DNA of 64,000 bases from a bacterium (GTDB taxonomy: Bacteria; Hinthialibacterota; Hinthialibacteria; Hinthialibacterales; Hinthialibacteraceae), in assembly GCA_016125385.1 (NCBI GenBank), contig WGLV01000026.1:1-64000 (forward strand), written 5' to 3'. A program made the translations under genes and the position numbers. The notes beneath the pieces are model-generated. The model made no database searches. It saw only the letters and a list, made by a program, of their open reading frames with translations, and was not told where the DNA came from. Shown here in pieces: positions 15,949 through 27,100 of this stretch (position 1 is the stretch's first letter; each line of letters starts with the position of its first letter).

Positions 15949-18879
15949 TCAGGAGGCGCTGGCCGATTCGACGGCATCCGCCGCCATCGATTCATCTTTT
16001 TTATACGGCGAAAGCAGCGTCTCGTTATATTCAATCGTCGCGGCCGCGCTGACTTCGTCGATCCACGATGAAGCGGCCACGATCTGCTGGCGCTGTTCGA
16101 TGAAGCGGTCGAATGGCGATGCCTGCGGTTCATCGAGATCTTCACGGCCCAGCAACTGAATGATATAGGCGCCGGTCATCGCGCCGCGAACCAGCTTGCC
16201 GTCTTTTTCCTTGTAATTGTAATTCACCGCCACCTGCGAAACCTGCCCCGGCTTCAAATCCATTGCGGTCTTGACGATCACCGGAGCCCGGCCCACGCCC
16301 GGAACCTGAACGTCGCCCGAAATGGTGATCGGCCCGCGATAAACCGCCTTGGTTTCATTACCGTCCGACGGCGCGAACTGCGAGAGCTCAACCGTCTGCG
16401 TGGCTGAAACGGGTTGAGACGAAGCGATTTTGGCCTGAACCTCTTTCAACATGTTTTCCGCTTCGCTCTGGGCGATCGCTTCGGCTTTATGCAGCTTGTA
16501 ATCGCGCTCCACATCTTCCCGCGCTTCTTCCAGCGTGGGCAAATAGGTCGCGCGCTTTTCAAGCAGCTCGATCGAGAAAAATCCATTCACCGTCGGAGCC
16601 GCCTGGGGATTGTTGCGGTTCTGTTCCTGATCGGGAATCGCCTTGTAGTTATGCTCGCCGATACGATCCAGGTCGAAGGCGGCCCGGTTGAGATCGGGCT
16701 TGTAACCAAGGCCGGGAATCGGCTCGCTCGCGCCGAAAAAGTCGGTCTCTTCAACCTTCAGACCGCGCTCCTTGGCGCCCTCGGCGATGGTCTTGCCGTT
16801 GCGGTCGAGCGAATCGACGAAGTCGATGGCTTCGATGCGCGCCTGGCGCGCGGCGTCCGCCTGAAGATAGTCATTAACCACCTGCGCGCGAACTTCGTCC
16901 AGTTCGGGCAGACGCGCCGGTTCTTTAGCGAGCACGCGGATGATGAAGGTCCCTGACGGCGTGGTGAACGGCCCCTGAACGGAACCTTCTTCGTTGTTAA
17001 GCGCGGCGCTCATCAACTGGAACGGACGCGCCCCGAACGGCGGAACGAAGGTATCCTGCCGTGAGAAGGGCTGCGAAGTTTCTACCTCGGTTCCCCGTGA
17101 CGCGGCGACGGCTTCCAGCGTTTCCGACGCATCGCGAATACGGGCCATATCGGCCTGGGCGGCGTCTTTGGCGATCTGGGTCGCCTTTTCATTCTTCAGA
17201 TCGCGAACGATCTCGTCGTGCGCTTCAAGCAGGCTTTTAGGCCGGCTCTCTTCACGTTCGACCGTCTGAACCAGGTAAAGGTTTTCCGTTCTGACGTTGC
17301 CCGCCATCACCACCGGAGTAGTCTCGTTGCTGCGGAACGCGGCCGAAGTCAGATAATACCCATCGGTGGAGGGTACGCCGGGAATCTCGTCTCCGCGCGT
17401 CACCCAGCCGGTCGTCTTGATCTCGTAGCGGTCTGAAACGCCGCTCAGCGACTGGATCGATCCGGCGAGCGCTTCCATCGCGGAAACGGCCCGCTGCTTA
17501 CGCAGCATGTCGCCGATGTCTTTCTCAACGTCCTCCAGCGGATCGGTACCGGCTTCCTTGCGGTCTTCCACCAGAATCAGGTGATATCCGAACTGGGTTT
17601 TGACCGGGTCCGAAACCTGCCCCAGCGGCAATGAGAACGCGGCTTCTTCAAATGGCGGAACCATCTGACCTTTGCTGAAATAACCCAGGTCGCCCTTGTT
17701 ACGCACCGCGCTGGGGTCTTCGGAATACGTCATCGCGGCGTTCGCGAACGAAAGACCGCCCTCGATCTCTTTTTTGATGTCGAGCGCCTTCTGTTTAACC
17801 GCCTCTTCATCGGCGCCGGGCGTCACGCGCAACAGGATGTGAGACGCCTTCGCCTGTTCGCCGTGCTCGTAGCGCGAGATGTTGTCTTCGTAATATTGTT
17901 TGATCGCCTCCGGCGTGACTTCCTGCACGTCGGCGAGCGCCTGCAACGGCTGCACAACGTAATCGAATTTCACCCGGTTCTGCGTGACGTATTTGGTCTT
18001 GTTCGAGTCGTAATATTCCTGAATTTCCTCGTTGGCGACCTCGGCCTGATCGGAGAACTGATCCGGCATGTAGCTGATATACTGAACCCGCGCCTTGGGT
18101 GGAACCTGATACTGCTGAGCGTTCTGGTTGAAATAACGCTCGACCTGCGCGTCGGTGTAGGTCGCCTTCTGAATATAATCGGCGGCGGCGAAATCAACGT
18201 AGGCGATGCGCCGCTGATCGGGCACGCGGTAATCTTCGATGTTCGCTTCGAAAAAGGCCTTCAGCCCGTCTTCATCGACCTCGACCTGGTCGGTGTAACT
18301 GGAGGGCTCGAACGAAAGCAGTTCGACGTCGAGTTTCAGTTTCTTCAACTCGCTCTTGCTGTCGCCGCTGGCGCGGAAGGCCGAATGAGCGACGATGTCG
18401 CGCACTTTCTGCCGCACCATCTCTTCGCGTTGCAGAGCCTCAAACCCCACCGGGGTCAGCCCCGCGCTGTAGAGGATGTTCTGGTAGGCGATGGTGTTGA
18501 AGTTGCCGTTGTCATCCTGAAACGCCTGGATGTTGCGAATGCTCTGCACGACTTCCTGATCGGTGACGCCCACGCCCCATTGATCGGCCAGCTGGCTCAG
18601 CAGGGTTGAGACGATGACGCTCTCAAGCGCCTGGTCGCGGATCTGGTCGGGGTCGATTTCGGCGTCGGGGTTCGACTGGCGCATGCGGTCGCGCATGTTG
18701 TCCTGGGTGCGGCGCCACTGGGTTTCAGAGATTTTTTCTCCATTGACCTTGGCCACCCACGTCTGACGCTGGGGCGCGCTGCACTGACCATAACCGTACA
18801 ATAATACAAATGACGGAATGACCAGCCACAGCGTGTAGGTCATGATGCTTTTCTTGTGTGTGTTCAACCATTCAAACAT
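15949..18879 (-). CDS. PpiD/SurA-like membrane-anchored peptidyl-prolyl isomerase
   Basis: A 976-residue protein, much longer than E. coli PpiD (623). A short cytoplasmic segment is followed by one membrane anchor (residues ~13-30) and then a SurA_N-like helical region (KVNGEKISETQWRRT... ALESVIVSTLLSQLADQWGVGVTDQEV). A complete parvulin domain lies at residues 344-438 (KASHILLRV, YSEDPSAVRNKGDLGYFSKGQMVPPFEEAAFSL, TQFGYHLILV). A second, degenerate parvulin-like segment (around GSVQGPFTTPSGTFIIRV) and a long coiled periplasmic tail follow. The expected job is folding of exported proteins at the outer face of the inner membrane. Transcribed after the GH5-like gene with 23 bases between them. 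Confidence 0.85.
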   Translation of the reverse strand: MFEWLNTHKKSIMTYTLWLVIPSFVLLYGYGQCSAPQRQTWVAKVNGEKISETQWRRTQDNMRDRMRQSNPDAEIDPDQIRDQALESVIVSTLLSQLADQWGVGVTDQEVVQSIRNIQAFQDDNGNFNTIAYQNILYSAGLTPVGFEALQREEMVRQKVRDIVAHSAFRASGDSKSELKKLKLDVELLSFEPSSYTDQVEVDEDGLKAFFEANIEDYRVPDQRRIAYVDFAAADYIQKATYTDAQVERYFNQNAQQYQVPPKARVQYISYMPDQFSDQAEVANEEIQEYYDSNKTKYVTQNRVKFDYVVQPLQALADVQEVTPEAIKQYYEDNISRYEHGEQAKASHILLRVTPGADEEAVKQKALDIKKEIEGGLSFANAAMTYSEDPSAVRNKGDLGYFSKGQMVPPFEEAAFSLPLGQVSDPVKTQFGYHLILVEDRKEAGTDPLEDVEKDIGDMLRKQRAVSAMEALAGSIQSLSGVSDRYEIKTTGWVTRGDEIPGVPSTDGYYLTSAAFRSNETTPVVMAGNVRTENLYLVQTVEREESRPKSLLEAHDEIVRDLKNEKATQIAKDAAQADMARIRDASETLEAVAASRGTEVETSQPFSRQDTFVPPFGARPFQLMSAALNNEEGSVQGPFTTPSGTFIIRVLAKEPARLPELDEVRAQVVNDYLQADAARQARIEAIDFVDSLDRNGKTIAEGAKERGLKVEETDFFGASEPIPGLGYKPDLNRAAFDLDRIGEHNYKAIPDQEQNRNNPQAAPTVNGFFSIELLEKRATYLPTLEEAREDVERDYKLHKAEAIAQSEAENMLKEVQAKIASSQPVSATQTVELSQFAPSDGNETKAVYRGPITISGDVQVPGVGRAPVIVKTAMDLKPGQVSQVAVNYNYKEKDGKLVRGAMTGAYIIQLLGREDLDEPQASPFDRFIEQRQQIVAASSWIDEVSAAATIEYNETLLSPYKKDESMAADAVESASAS

Positions 18880-18902
18880 GAAGCAAAAACCTCCGGTTTA
18901 CA

Positions 18903-21011
18903 TTAGGGACGCTCGTATTCTTCAGCGGCGTCCACGGCGGCGCTCACTTTGACGGCGCGGTATGCGGCGTCACGTGCAAAAGACTCCAGCGGGAAGCGCA
19001 GCCCATTCTCCCCCGCCTGATACTCTCCGACATTGACTTGGGTTCCATCGTAGGGGTCGAAGCGGGTTACGCTCCATAACCCCTCTTTCACCGAGGGCAA
19101 TGTCACTTGCGACGGTTTCAGATCCCCGTATTGCGGGTAGCGGTCGATCACCGCGAAGCGATGTTCGCGATCCTGCACCCACAATAAGACGAGATCGTTT
19201 CCGCCGCGAGCATACGCGACCGGCCGATTGATAAAATTCGTCACCGTCAGCGTGCGAAGTTCAACCCAATCGTTTCCGATATTGCGGATTTTGATACGGT
19301 TTTGGCCTTCGGCAAGGGGCACGGTGATGCGGCCTTCGCCGCCGGATATTGTAGTATCACTCTCGCTCTGGGCGAATACCTTGCTCTCAACCGCGGCGTC
19401 ATTCAGATAAATTCTGAGAATGGCGCCCGCGCGGGCGATTCGATTCAATTGAATGATAAAATCGGCGGGTTCGTCCAGATTGATGACGAATTCGGGGTTC
19501 GGCGCCATATCCCGATGCGCGTTTCCGTGAACGAAAACGCTGCATTGACCGATCCCCTCGACGGTCCCGTCCTGAGCGATGGGAAAGGTCTCTCGCGACG
19601 TGTTCGACCACCCCAGCCGGGGGGTGAAGTCATAATCGCCCCGGTTTCCATTTACGACCTCAACTTGGGCCTCAACAGGAACCAGCCGTTCTCTTTCCCA
19701 ATCGATATCCTGAATATATTCAGCGGCGTGCTTGAATATCGGATACAGGTTATAGGGCCGAACCCAGTTGTCCCACCACCATGTCATGGCGGTTCCGGCG
19801 TCGTTGCTGTGAATCGACGACCAGATCTGATTATGAAGAATCACCCCGTCTCGATCCTCGCGATTGGGGCCTCGCCAGTCGTATGACATTTCGCCGAAGA
19901 TGTGCGGATGTCCGGGCTGTTGCCGGGCGTACATCGCCGAAACCTCCTGCTGGCGGTTGATGATATCGGTGACGTAGGCGTGCGACTGGGCGTAATCGAG
20001 CCCCGGCGTGGTGAAAATTTCCGGCCGGATGCTCGACGTGCTGGTGGTCTGCAGGTGGTTGTAGGGGTCGATCGAACGCAGGTATTTCGACATCTCCGCG
20101 TGCCAGTTTTTGACCGTGGTCATGTCGAAACCCGACGTCAGGTCGACTTCGTTCCAGAATTCCCAGCACAGCAGATTGGTAAAACATCCCCAGCGGGCGA
20201 CGAGATAACGCAGCCGGTCCCGGTAATCTTTTTTCGCGCGCTCGTCGGTGAAGAAATCCTGCGGTTTTTGCAGATAACCGCCGTTCGCGGCGTTATAAGG
20301 GTTCTCATCCCAGATCGGGTTGGTCTGGCTCGAGTACTGCCCGTGGTGATTGATGACCATCTGAATATTGATGCCGCGCTGTTCGGCGTCGAGAAAAATG
20401 GCGTCCCACAGCCGGGCGTTGTCGAGGTCATACGATTCAAGCCCATGATAGCGCCCGCCCATCGGCGTCCAGACCAGTTCGGTGTATCCCCACGAGCACA
20501 TCCAGACGCGGATCCAGTTGACGCCCGACTTGCCGCACTGATCGAGATAGCTCACCCAGTCGGATGAGTTTCTCGAAACCCAGCCCATGTTTTCACCCAG
20601 CGGAAAATACGACTGGCTGTTATCGAATACGAAGTGGCGGCCCGACTCGCCCACGCGGATAAAACCCTTCGCCTCGCGCGGCTCGACGCCGAACTCGCCC
20701 GACGCGAGTTCGATTTCATCGCCGCCGGTTCGGGCGGAGACGGTGTAGCGGTAATCGCCCGTCTGATCGGGCGTAAAACGCAGACCCCAGCGGTGAGAGT
20801 CGTCATAAAAACAGGGAACGGTCACCGCCTCCCCGCCCTCGCGTTGAATATGCGCGTCGACCTGGATACTGCTTGAATCGAAGGGATTCTCGTATTCCAG
20901 TTGATCGGGAATGAACGTCTCAAACAGCTCGTACTGTCCGAGAGCCATCGCGGATAACTGAACGCAAACGATGAACGGCGCAATCAGGATGAAATTTCGG
21001 ATACGGTGCAT
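18903..21011 (-). CDS. Secreted GH5-like glycosidase with DUF5060 N-domain
   Basis: A 702-residue exported protein. After the signal peptide (to about residue 25) comes an Ig-like DUF5060 domain (YELFETFIP... RFTPDQTGDYRYTVSA). A clan-A (GH5-type) barrel follows, with WEFWNEVDL containing the acid/base E288 and IFGEMSYDW containing the nucleophile candidate E374. The C-terminal 250 residues contain a carbohydrate-binding-like beta-sandwich (FVINLDEPADFIIQLN ... IKIRNIGNDWVELRTLTVTN) and a final beta domain. Hydrolysis of a beta-linked polysaccharide or oligosaccharide is expected; the substrate cannot be read. I start at the ATG at 21011, where the signal peptide begins and GGGGA precedes; the longer frame upstream is not signal-like. 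Confidence 0.75.
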   Translation of the reverse strand: MHRIRNFILIAPFIVCVQLSAMALGQYELFETFIPDQLEYENPFDSSSIQVDAHIQREGGEAVTVPCFYDDSHRWGLRFTPDQTGDYRYTVSARTGGDEIELASGEFGVEPREAKGFIRVGESGRHFVFDNSQSYFPLGENMGWVSRNSSDWVSYLDQCGKSGVNWIRVWMCSWGYTELVWTPMGGRYHGLESYDLDNARLWDAIFLDAEQRGINIQMVINHHGQYSSQTNPIWDENPYNAANGGYLQKPQDFFTDERAKKDYRDRLRYLVARWGCFTNLLCWEFWNEVDLTSGFDMTTVKNWHAEMSKYLRSIDPYNHLQTTSTSSIRPEIFTTPGLDYAQSHAYVTDIINRQQEVSAMYARQQPGHPHIFGEMSYDWRGPNREDRDGVILHNQIWSSIHSNDAGTAMTWWWDNWVRPYNLYPIFKHAAEYIQDIDWERERLVPVEAQVEVVNGNRGDYDFTPRLGWSNTSRETFPIAQDGTVEGIGQCSVFVHGNAHRDMAPNPEFVINLDEPADFIIQLNRIARAGAILRIYLNDAAVESKVFAQSESDTTISGGEGRITVPLAEGQNRIKIRNIGNDWVELRTLTVTNFINRPVAYARGGNDLVLLWVQDREHRFAVIDRYPQYGDLKPSQVTLPSVKEGLWSVTRFDPYDGTQVNVGEYQAGENGLRFPLESFARDAAYRAVKVSAAVDAAEEYERP

Positions 21012-21136
21012 CAATTCCCCATCCCCCACGGATTTGGTGTTCGCCAGCAAAAACTCGTCCGGGCGGCAAGGTTCACTTTGTATCACATCCCCGGCGAAAA
21101 CAACACGGGGATGGAACGGAATCCTTGAGGAATTCG

Positions 21137-22018
21137 TCAGGATGGAGTGTCGGCGCCTTCACGCCAGCGGCGGGCCTGTTCGAGAAATTCATAGACGGCG
21201 CGCTCGTCGCCGTCCTGGAGACGCTGTTGGAAAGCGCCCAATACATCCTGAAGCGAGCTCAACGCTTCGCACAACGCCTCCCGGTTATCCATACAGATAT
21301 CGAGCCAGACGTCCGGGCTTCCGCAGGCGATGCGGGTGGCGTCTTTGAAACCGCTTCCGATCACGGGCAATATCGCATCCCCCGCCGAAGCGGCGGCATG
21401 ACACAGCGCGGCGGCGGCGATGTGGGGCGCGTGGCTCGAACGGGCGGTCAGGCGGTCGTGTTCGCCGGGCGTCATGGTGATGACGCGCATCCCCAGCGCA
21501 TTCCAGAACGATTGAACCCGCTTGAGCGCTTCCGGGTCGCTGGCGGAAGAGGGCGTAACCACGCAAACACGATCTTCAAACAGATCGGCGCTGGCGGCCG
21601 CGAGCCCGGTCTTGTGCGATCCCGCCATCGGGTGAGAACCGATGAAACGGACCCGCCCCCCCGCGATGCGCTCGCACACGGAGGTCAGTTCGCCCTTGGT
21701 GCTGCCCACGTCGGTCACGATCGCGCCCGAAGCCAGAGAAGGCAGCGTCTGAGAAAAATGCTCGGGAATCATGCGGACCGGCGTGCAGACGATCAACAGA
21801 TCGAGAGCGGGTTCGATAGCGCCCGGCATGGTCGAGATTTCATCAACCGCGCCGCACGCCGCCGCTTCGCTCAGACGCTCGGGCGAACGGCCGATGCCCA
21901 CCACGCGCGTCTGCGGCCAGAGATGTTTGACGGCGAGCCCCAACGAGCCCCCCAACAGCCCCACGCCAAAGATTCCGATATGTTGAAATGGAGGATCGTC
22001 TGATTTTACCGCGGTCAT
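21137..22018 (-). CDS. tyrA: Prephenate dehydrogenase
   Basis: A 293-residue enzyme converting prephenate to 4-hydroxyphenylpyruvate in tyrosine synthesis. The NAD-binding motif GIFGVGLLGGSLG is at residues 15-27. LLIVCTPV, VTDVGSTKGEL and the catalytic-histidine region IGSHPMAGSHKTG follow, as in monofunctional TyrA; helical dimerisation sequence makes up the C-terminal half. There is no ACT or chorismate mutase domain. It follows pheA by 45 bases, forming a tyrosine/phenylalanine operon. Confidence 0.9.
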   Translation of the reverse strand: MTAVKSDDPPFQHIGIFGVGLLGGSLGLAVKHLWPQTRVVGIGRSPERLSEAAACGAVDEISTMPGAIEPALDLLIVCTPVRMIPEHFSQTLPSLASGAIVTDVGSTKGELTSVCERIAGGRVRFIGSHPMAGSHKTGLAAASADLFEDRVCVVTPSSASDPEALKRVQSFWNALGMRVITMTPGEHDRLTARSSHAPHIAAAALCHAAASAGDAILPVIGSGFKDATRIACGSPDVWLDICMDNREALCEALSSLQDVLGAFQQRLQDGDERAVYEFLEQARRWREGADTPS

Positions 22019-22063
22019 GGATTCAAGTTCCCGGTTTTCAGCAATGGTCGGTCCGCGCCGGCG

Positions 22064-23194
22064 TCAGAGGTAATCTTCCTGCTGAGGGCGCTGCGCGCGT
22101 GGATACGAGCCGAGAATCTTGATATAGAGGCTGTTCGACTCGATCTCTTCAATGGCCGCTTTGACGTTGTCGTCCTGATGGTGGCCCTGGCATTCGACGA
22201 AAAACATATACTGCCACGCCTCCTGCTTGCTGGGGCGCGACACGATGTTGGTCAGGTTTACGTGGTTTTTCTTGAACGGTTCAAGCATGGTGTACAGCGC
22301 GCCCACCTGATCGCGGACGTAAACGGCCATCGAGGTTTTATCGTCGCCGCTGGGGTTCAACGGCTTTTTGGCGATGATGTAGAACCGCGTGGTGTTGCCC
22401 GCGATGTCCTCGATCCCCCGCACCTGAATGGGAACCTCAAACAACTCGGACGCCAGCTCGCTGGCGATGGCGGCGGCTTTGGGGTCGTCCTGACAGAACT
22501 GCACCGCGCGCGAAGTACTCGATGAATCGATCGGTTGCACCCCGGGCAGGTTGGTCTCAAGCCACTTGCGGCACTGCGCCAGCCCCTGCGGATGGGAATA
22601 CACCTTGTCGATGGCGTCGAGCTTCGACCGGCTGATGAGGTTATGCGAGATGGGCAGATAGCGCTCGCCCACCACCTTCACGTTCGAATGAGCGACGCGG
22701 TCCAGCGTCTCGCCCACGCTGCCCTCGATGGAGTTTTCGATGGCGACCACGCCGTAATCGGCGCGGTTGCGCTCGACCATCTCGAACACCTGGCTGATGG
22801 TTTTGACGGGAAGAAACTGCGCCGAGCGCCCGAATTGCTTCTGCGCGGCGGCGTGATGGTAGGTGCCGTCCGGGCCCAGGTACGCGATCGAAATCAGCGT
22901 TTCCAGCGAACGGCACGCGCTGATAACCTCTTGAAACACGCTGGCGATGGCGTCGTAGGAAAGCGGCCCCTGATTGGCGCCGCGCAGCCGATTGAGAATG
23001 GCTTTTTCACGCGATGGAATGTAAAACTCGGCGTCGCCCCGCGTCTTGAGATGACCGATGGCCTGCGCCTCGCGCGCACGCTCATTGATCAGGCCCAGAA
23101 TCTCATGATCGATGGCGTCGATACGCTCGCGGTGCTGCTGCATCCGCGCTTCCAGATCGGAGCGTTCAGCGTCGTTCGCGCTCAATCGTTCCAC
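22064..23194 (-). CDS. pheA: Chorismate mutase / prephenate dehydratase
   Basis: A 376-residue bifunctional P-protein of phenylalanine synthesis. Residues ~20-100 form the AroQ chorismate mutase domain (IDAIDHEILGLINERAREAQAIGHLK ... EVISACRSLE). Residues ~105-285 are the prephenate dehydratase domain (IAYLGPDGTYHHAAA, VVAIENSIEGSVGETLD, VYSHPQGLAQCRKWL, EDIAGNTTRFYIIA with the catalytic Thr). A C-terminal ACT domain (DKTSMAVYVRDQVGALYTML ... NLTNIVSRPSK) is the phenylalanine sensor. The first codon is GTG at 23194 with GAGG close by; a TTG three codons later has better ribosome-site spacing. No leader attenuator or T-box is seen upstream. Confidence 0.93.
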   Translation of the reverse strand: MERLSANDAERSDLEARMQQHRERIDAIDHEILGLINERAREAQAIGHLKTRGDAEFYIPSREKAILNRLRGANQGPLSYDAIASVFQEVISACRSLETLISIAYLGPDGTYHHAAAQKQFGRSAQFLPVKTISQVFEMVERNRADYGVVAIENSIEGSVGETLDRVAHSNVKVVGERYLPISHNLISRSKLDAIDKVYSHPQGLAQCRKWLETNLPGVQPIDSSSTSRAVQFCQDDPKAAAIASELASELFEVPIQVRGIEDIAGNTTRFYIIAKKPLNPSGDDKTSMAVYVRDQVGALYTMLEPFKKNHVNLTNIVSRPSKQEAWQYMFFVECQGHHQDDNVKAAIEEIESNSLYIKILGSYPRAQRPQQEDYL

Positions 23195-23345
23195 CTCGCT
23201 ATCGTGTGATATCGTGACGTCTCATTCCAATGCGCCGCGTTGGCCCGCGCCACATAAAAATACACATCATCATGGATGAAAGGAGGATGGTAGACAAGAG
23301 CGGGAGGCCCATCAAGCCGGACGCCCGCTGAATACGCCGCAAAAA

Positions 23346-23801
23346 TTACTGCAGGGTGTACGACATGTTGGGCGAGTCTTCACCAAACCAGCCGTCGCCG
23401 CCCAGAATCATGTTGACGATGTACTGCATATCGACTTCATCGACTTCCTGCTCTTCCAGAAAAAAGGCCCGTTCGACCGCTTCTTCCCGCTGCTGGTGGG
23501 TGATGGCGCCAGTGTGCAGCAGTTTGGCGAGATATCCCCGAGCGCCGGGAGTCAATTTGAGTTGTTCGAGAAACTGGTATACCCGGTTGGTCTTGAAGGG
23601 AAACGGCATCGTAGCGCCGTCTTCAATGCGGGAGCGGATCCGGTTCGCGACTTCGAACGCAACGTCGATTTCCTGATCGATAAATCCGCGGCCTTCCAGT
23701 TGTTCGGTCAATTCACGCCGAAGCATCATCCAATCGTCATCATCCCGTTCGAGCGATTTGGCCAGAATGTAGCTCACCATTTCAATCAGACGTGATAACA
23801 T
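23346..23801 (-). CDS. smg: Smg / DUF494 family protein
   Basis: A 151-residue acidic protein resembling the Smg (DUF494) family: an N-terminal helical half with LTEQLEGRGFIDQEIDVAFEVAN, then RVYQFLEQLKLTPGARGYLAKLLHTGAITHQQREEAVERAFFL and EVDEVDMQYIVNMILGG. In gammaproteobacteria smg lies next to dprA; here it lies upstream of pheA-tyrA, separated by 150 bases. The molecular role of the family is not established. The recognition is moderate. Confidence 0.6.
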   Translation of the reverse strand: MLSRLIEMVSYILAKSLERDDDDWMMLRRELTEQLEGRGFIDQEIDVAFEVANRIRSRIEDGATMPFPFKTNRVYQFLEQLKLTPGARGYLAKLLHTGAITHQQREEAVERAFFLEEQEVDEVDMQYIVNMILGGDGWFGEDSPNMSYTLQ

Positions 23802-24173
23802 AGACCGGTTTTTCGCTCCCTTCGGCGGCGGCGCTGGGCCATCCTCACACGATCCAGCGTCCGAAGTTACCGCTACTATAACATATTTCAGAGCCGCGGC
23901 AACAATTATTTATAATTCGCTACGTGAAAGCATGTTCAGTGAACGTCTTCCGCCCTGAAGCGAATTCTTTGCTGAAAGTATAGTAGAAAGCGTCAAAACT
24001 GGCTAGCGCGGTCAATGTGAGTTCCCGTTTTGCCGGATGGATTGGCTGACTTGGTCCCGGAAACGGGATTTCCCAATCGGATTGAATCCACTAACTTCTC
24101 TACCTCCATGCGAACCGACCGACTCTCAACCGGTTCAATATAATACGCTTCCGCATCATTAAACCCCGGCATC
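23802..24173. other. Non-coding spacer with one hairpin
   Basis: A 372-base spacer between Smg and the GGDEF receptor. It contains an interrupted inverted repeat (TCCCGTTT near 24028 with AAACGGGA near 24065) without a T-tract. I see no gene, tRNA or recognisable promoter. Confidence 0.4.
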
Positions 24174-27100
24174 TCACTTCGCCATCAGATGCGCGGGATC
24201 GAAATAAGACACTTGGTTTCGGCCGTTTTCTTTTGCCTGATAAAGCCCCCGGTCCGCCGCTTTGACCAGCACGTCCGGCGATAGAGTTTTATCGGGAATG
24301 ATGGAAGACACCCCGGCGCTGACGGTGACGACGGGAGAAATACCCGAAGTCTCATGCGGAAGTCCCAAGTCCTCGATCTGGGCGCGCAACTGCTCGGCGA
24401 ACTGCAGGGCGTCATCCGCCCCGGTTCCGGCCAGCAGCACGACAAACTCCTCGCCCCCGAACCGGGCCGCCATATCGCCGGGCCGCCGGGCGCTGTTTTT
24501 TAACACGCGCGCCACTTTTTTCAGGCAGTCGTCGCCCGCTACGTGATCGTAACAGTCGTTATATTTCTTGAAAAAATCCACGTCGAAAAACAAGAGTGAT
24601 AACCACGTCTGATTTCGCACCGCTCGCTGCCATTCGTTCTGGATATGGCGATCGAAACAGCGCCGGTTCGAAACCTGGGTCAGGCCGTCCTGCATGGAGA
24701 GCCGCTCCAGGATCTGGTTCGCCTCCGATAGTTCTTTCGTCTGCCGCGCGACCTCTCTTTCAAGCCGGCGCTGTTGAAGCCGCAGGTCGCGATAGCGCAG
24801 ATACGCGACCAGCACGATCGCGCCCGCCAGCGCGGCCTGAAACCACCACGTTCTCCACATCGGCGGACGGATGGTCAGCGGAATCGAAACGCCTTCTTCA
24901 TTCCAGATCAAATCGTTATTCGACCCTTTGACCTGAATCTCGTAATCGCCCGGTTCCAGAGAGGTATAACGCGCATAGCGCAATGAACCGCAATAGTTCC
25001 AGTCCCGTTCGAGCGGAACCAGCCGGTAGGCGAACTGGTTTTTGTGCGATCGCGTGAAATTCAGCGCGGCGAACTCGAACGAAATGAAGTTCTGGTCGTA
25101 GTTCAACACCACGCGCTGGTGATCCGCCAGTTCCTTTTGCAATGGATACGTCTTCCCCATCACCTCAAACGAGGTAATCACAATGGGCGGTTTGTACTCA
25201 TTCCGCGTGATATTTTCAGGCCATATCCGGTTCAGCCCGTTCAATCCGCCGAAATACAGTTCGCCCTGCGCTCCCACTGTCGAGCAGTTTGAAGTAAACG
25301 CCAGGTTTTGCAGACCGTCGCTATGGTCATACGACACGGCCACCCCGAGTGATGGATTAAACCGGGTGAGTTTTCCGTTTTCCATGCTCAACCATAAATA
25401 GCCGTCTTCATCTTCTTCGATCGACTTGACCAGATCGTCGGCCAGCCCGTCTTCCGTTGAATAGCGTTGCAGCCGGGTTCGATCGGAACTGAGTTGATAC
25501 AGTCCCTGATCGGTTCCCAGCCACAAATTGTTCTTTGAATCTTCAAAGAGGGTCGTTACGTAACAACTGGCCAGCACGTCGCCGCCGGGCGATTCCAATT
25601 CGAACAGATGAAAACGGCCGCTCTCCCGATCGTAATAATGCAATCCCATCTCGGTCGCGATCCAGATTCGATCGGCGTGATCTTCAAATACCCGGCGGAT
25701 CGTCGTCTCTTTCAAACCGTTCTCACCGGTTTTGTGGTAGTGAAACGCGTCCTTTTCCGGATCGTACTCAACCAGGGCGGTGGATTCCGCGCCGATCCAG
25801 ATCACGCCTTCATGGTCTTCACACATCGAACGCACGATCGCGACTGAAAACGGGTCCGGTTCCCCCGCCTCTTTCGGGAAACAGCGAAACGTTCGCGTGG
25901 CGGGGTCATACATGGCCAGCGGAGCCGTCTGCGAGTTCCAACTTCCAACCCAGAGACGGCCCTGATGATCGGTCAGCAGCGATATGACCGTCGACGTCTC
26001 CAGCTTCGTGGGGTCGCCGGGTTCCCCCAGGTAATGGGTGAACTCCTCCGTCTCCGGGTCATACCGCTCCAAACCGCCTCCATCGGTTCCAATCCAGATG
26101 GTGCCGTCCCGCGCGGCTTCAACCGCGAAAACGCGGTCGTTCGACAGACTGGCGGGGTCTTTGGGGTCGTTTTTGATGTATTGAATCTGCTGACGGTTTG
26201 AATCGTAGCGGCAGACGCCGTCTCCCATCGTCCCCAGCCACAGAATGCCTTGCGGATCCCAGTACGCGTCCAGCACCGTATTGATGGTCGCGTTCGGCTC
26301 CGTCTTCCAGACCAGCTTGACGCGCTTGATATTGCCGGTTTCCGTATCGAGAACGCATAAACCGCCGTTGCGCGTACCAAGCCATAACAAGCCGTTTTCA
26401 TCTTCATCAATAGATTGAACGATGTTGCTGGGCAGGCTGTCGGGGTCGTTCGGATCGTTCACAAACCTCTGCTGAATCCCGGTGGACGGGTTGTAACTGT
26501 AAAGACCGCGATCCCAGGTTCCAAACCAGACCACGCCCTTTGAATCAATGTCCATACAGATGATGTCGACCAGCCACGTCCGCGAATTCGGATTACCCGG
26601 CTCGACATCGATGTCGAAATGTTCAACTTCCCTGGTCTCCGGGTCGAATCGTTCCAGCGTTTTCGCCCCGATTCTCCCGACCCAGATTTTTCCGGACGGG
26701 CCTTCCACCAGCGTTTTGATGCGATCGCCCGCGAGACTTTGAGGATTCGCGGGATCATGCACGAAGGCGGTAAACGATTCGGTTTCAGGGTGAAAAAGAT
26801 AAAGCCCCCCAAGAGCGGTCCCAACCCAGAGACGCCCCTTGCTGTCTTTCAATAACGAGGCGATCAGATCGTTTCGCAGCCCGCCCGTGTCGTCCCGGTT
26901 CCGGTAGTAACGCTTGAATTCTCCACTCGCGACGTCAAATCGATTCAATCCCTGCTGGGCGCCAATCCAGAAGGTTCCATCGCCGTTGTCCAACATGGAG
27001 TACAGTTCATCGTCCGAAATCGATTTGGAATCGTGAAGCTGAAACTGGTACGTTTTGAAGTCATACGCGTTATAGCGAACCAGGCCGCGATCGGTCGCGA

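Noticed and set aside
24020-24080. Terminator for the GGDEF receptor
   Set aside because: The inverted repeat TCCCGTTT/AAACGGGA has a long loop and no T-tract on either strand.
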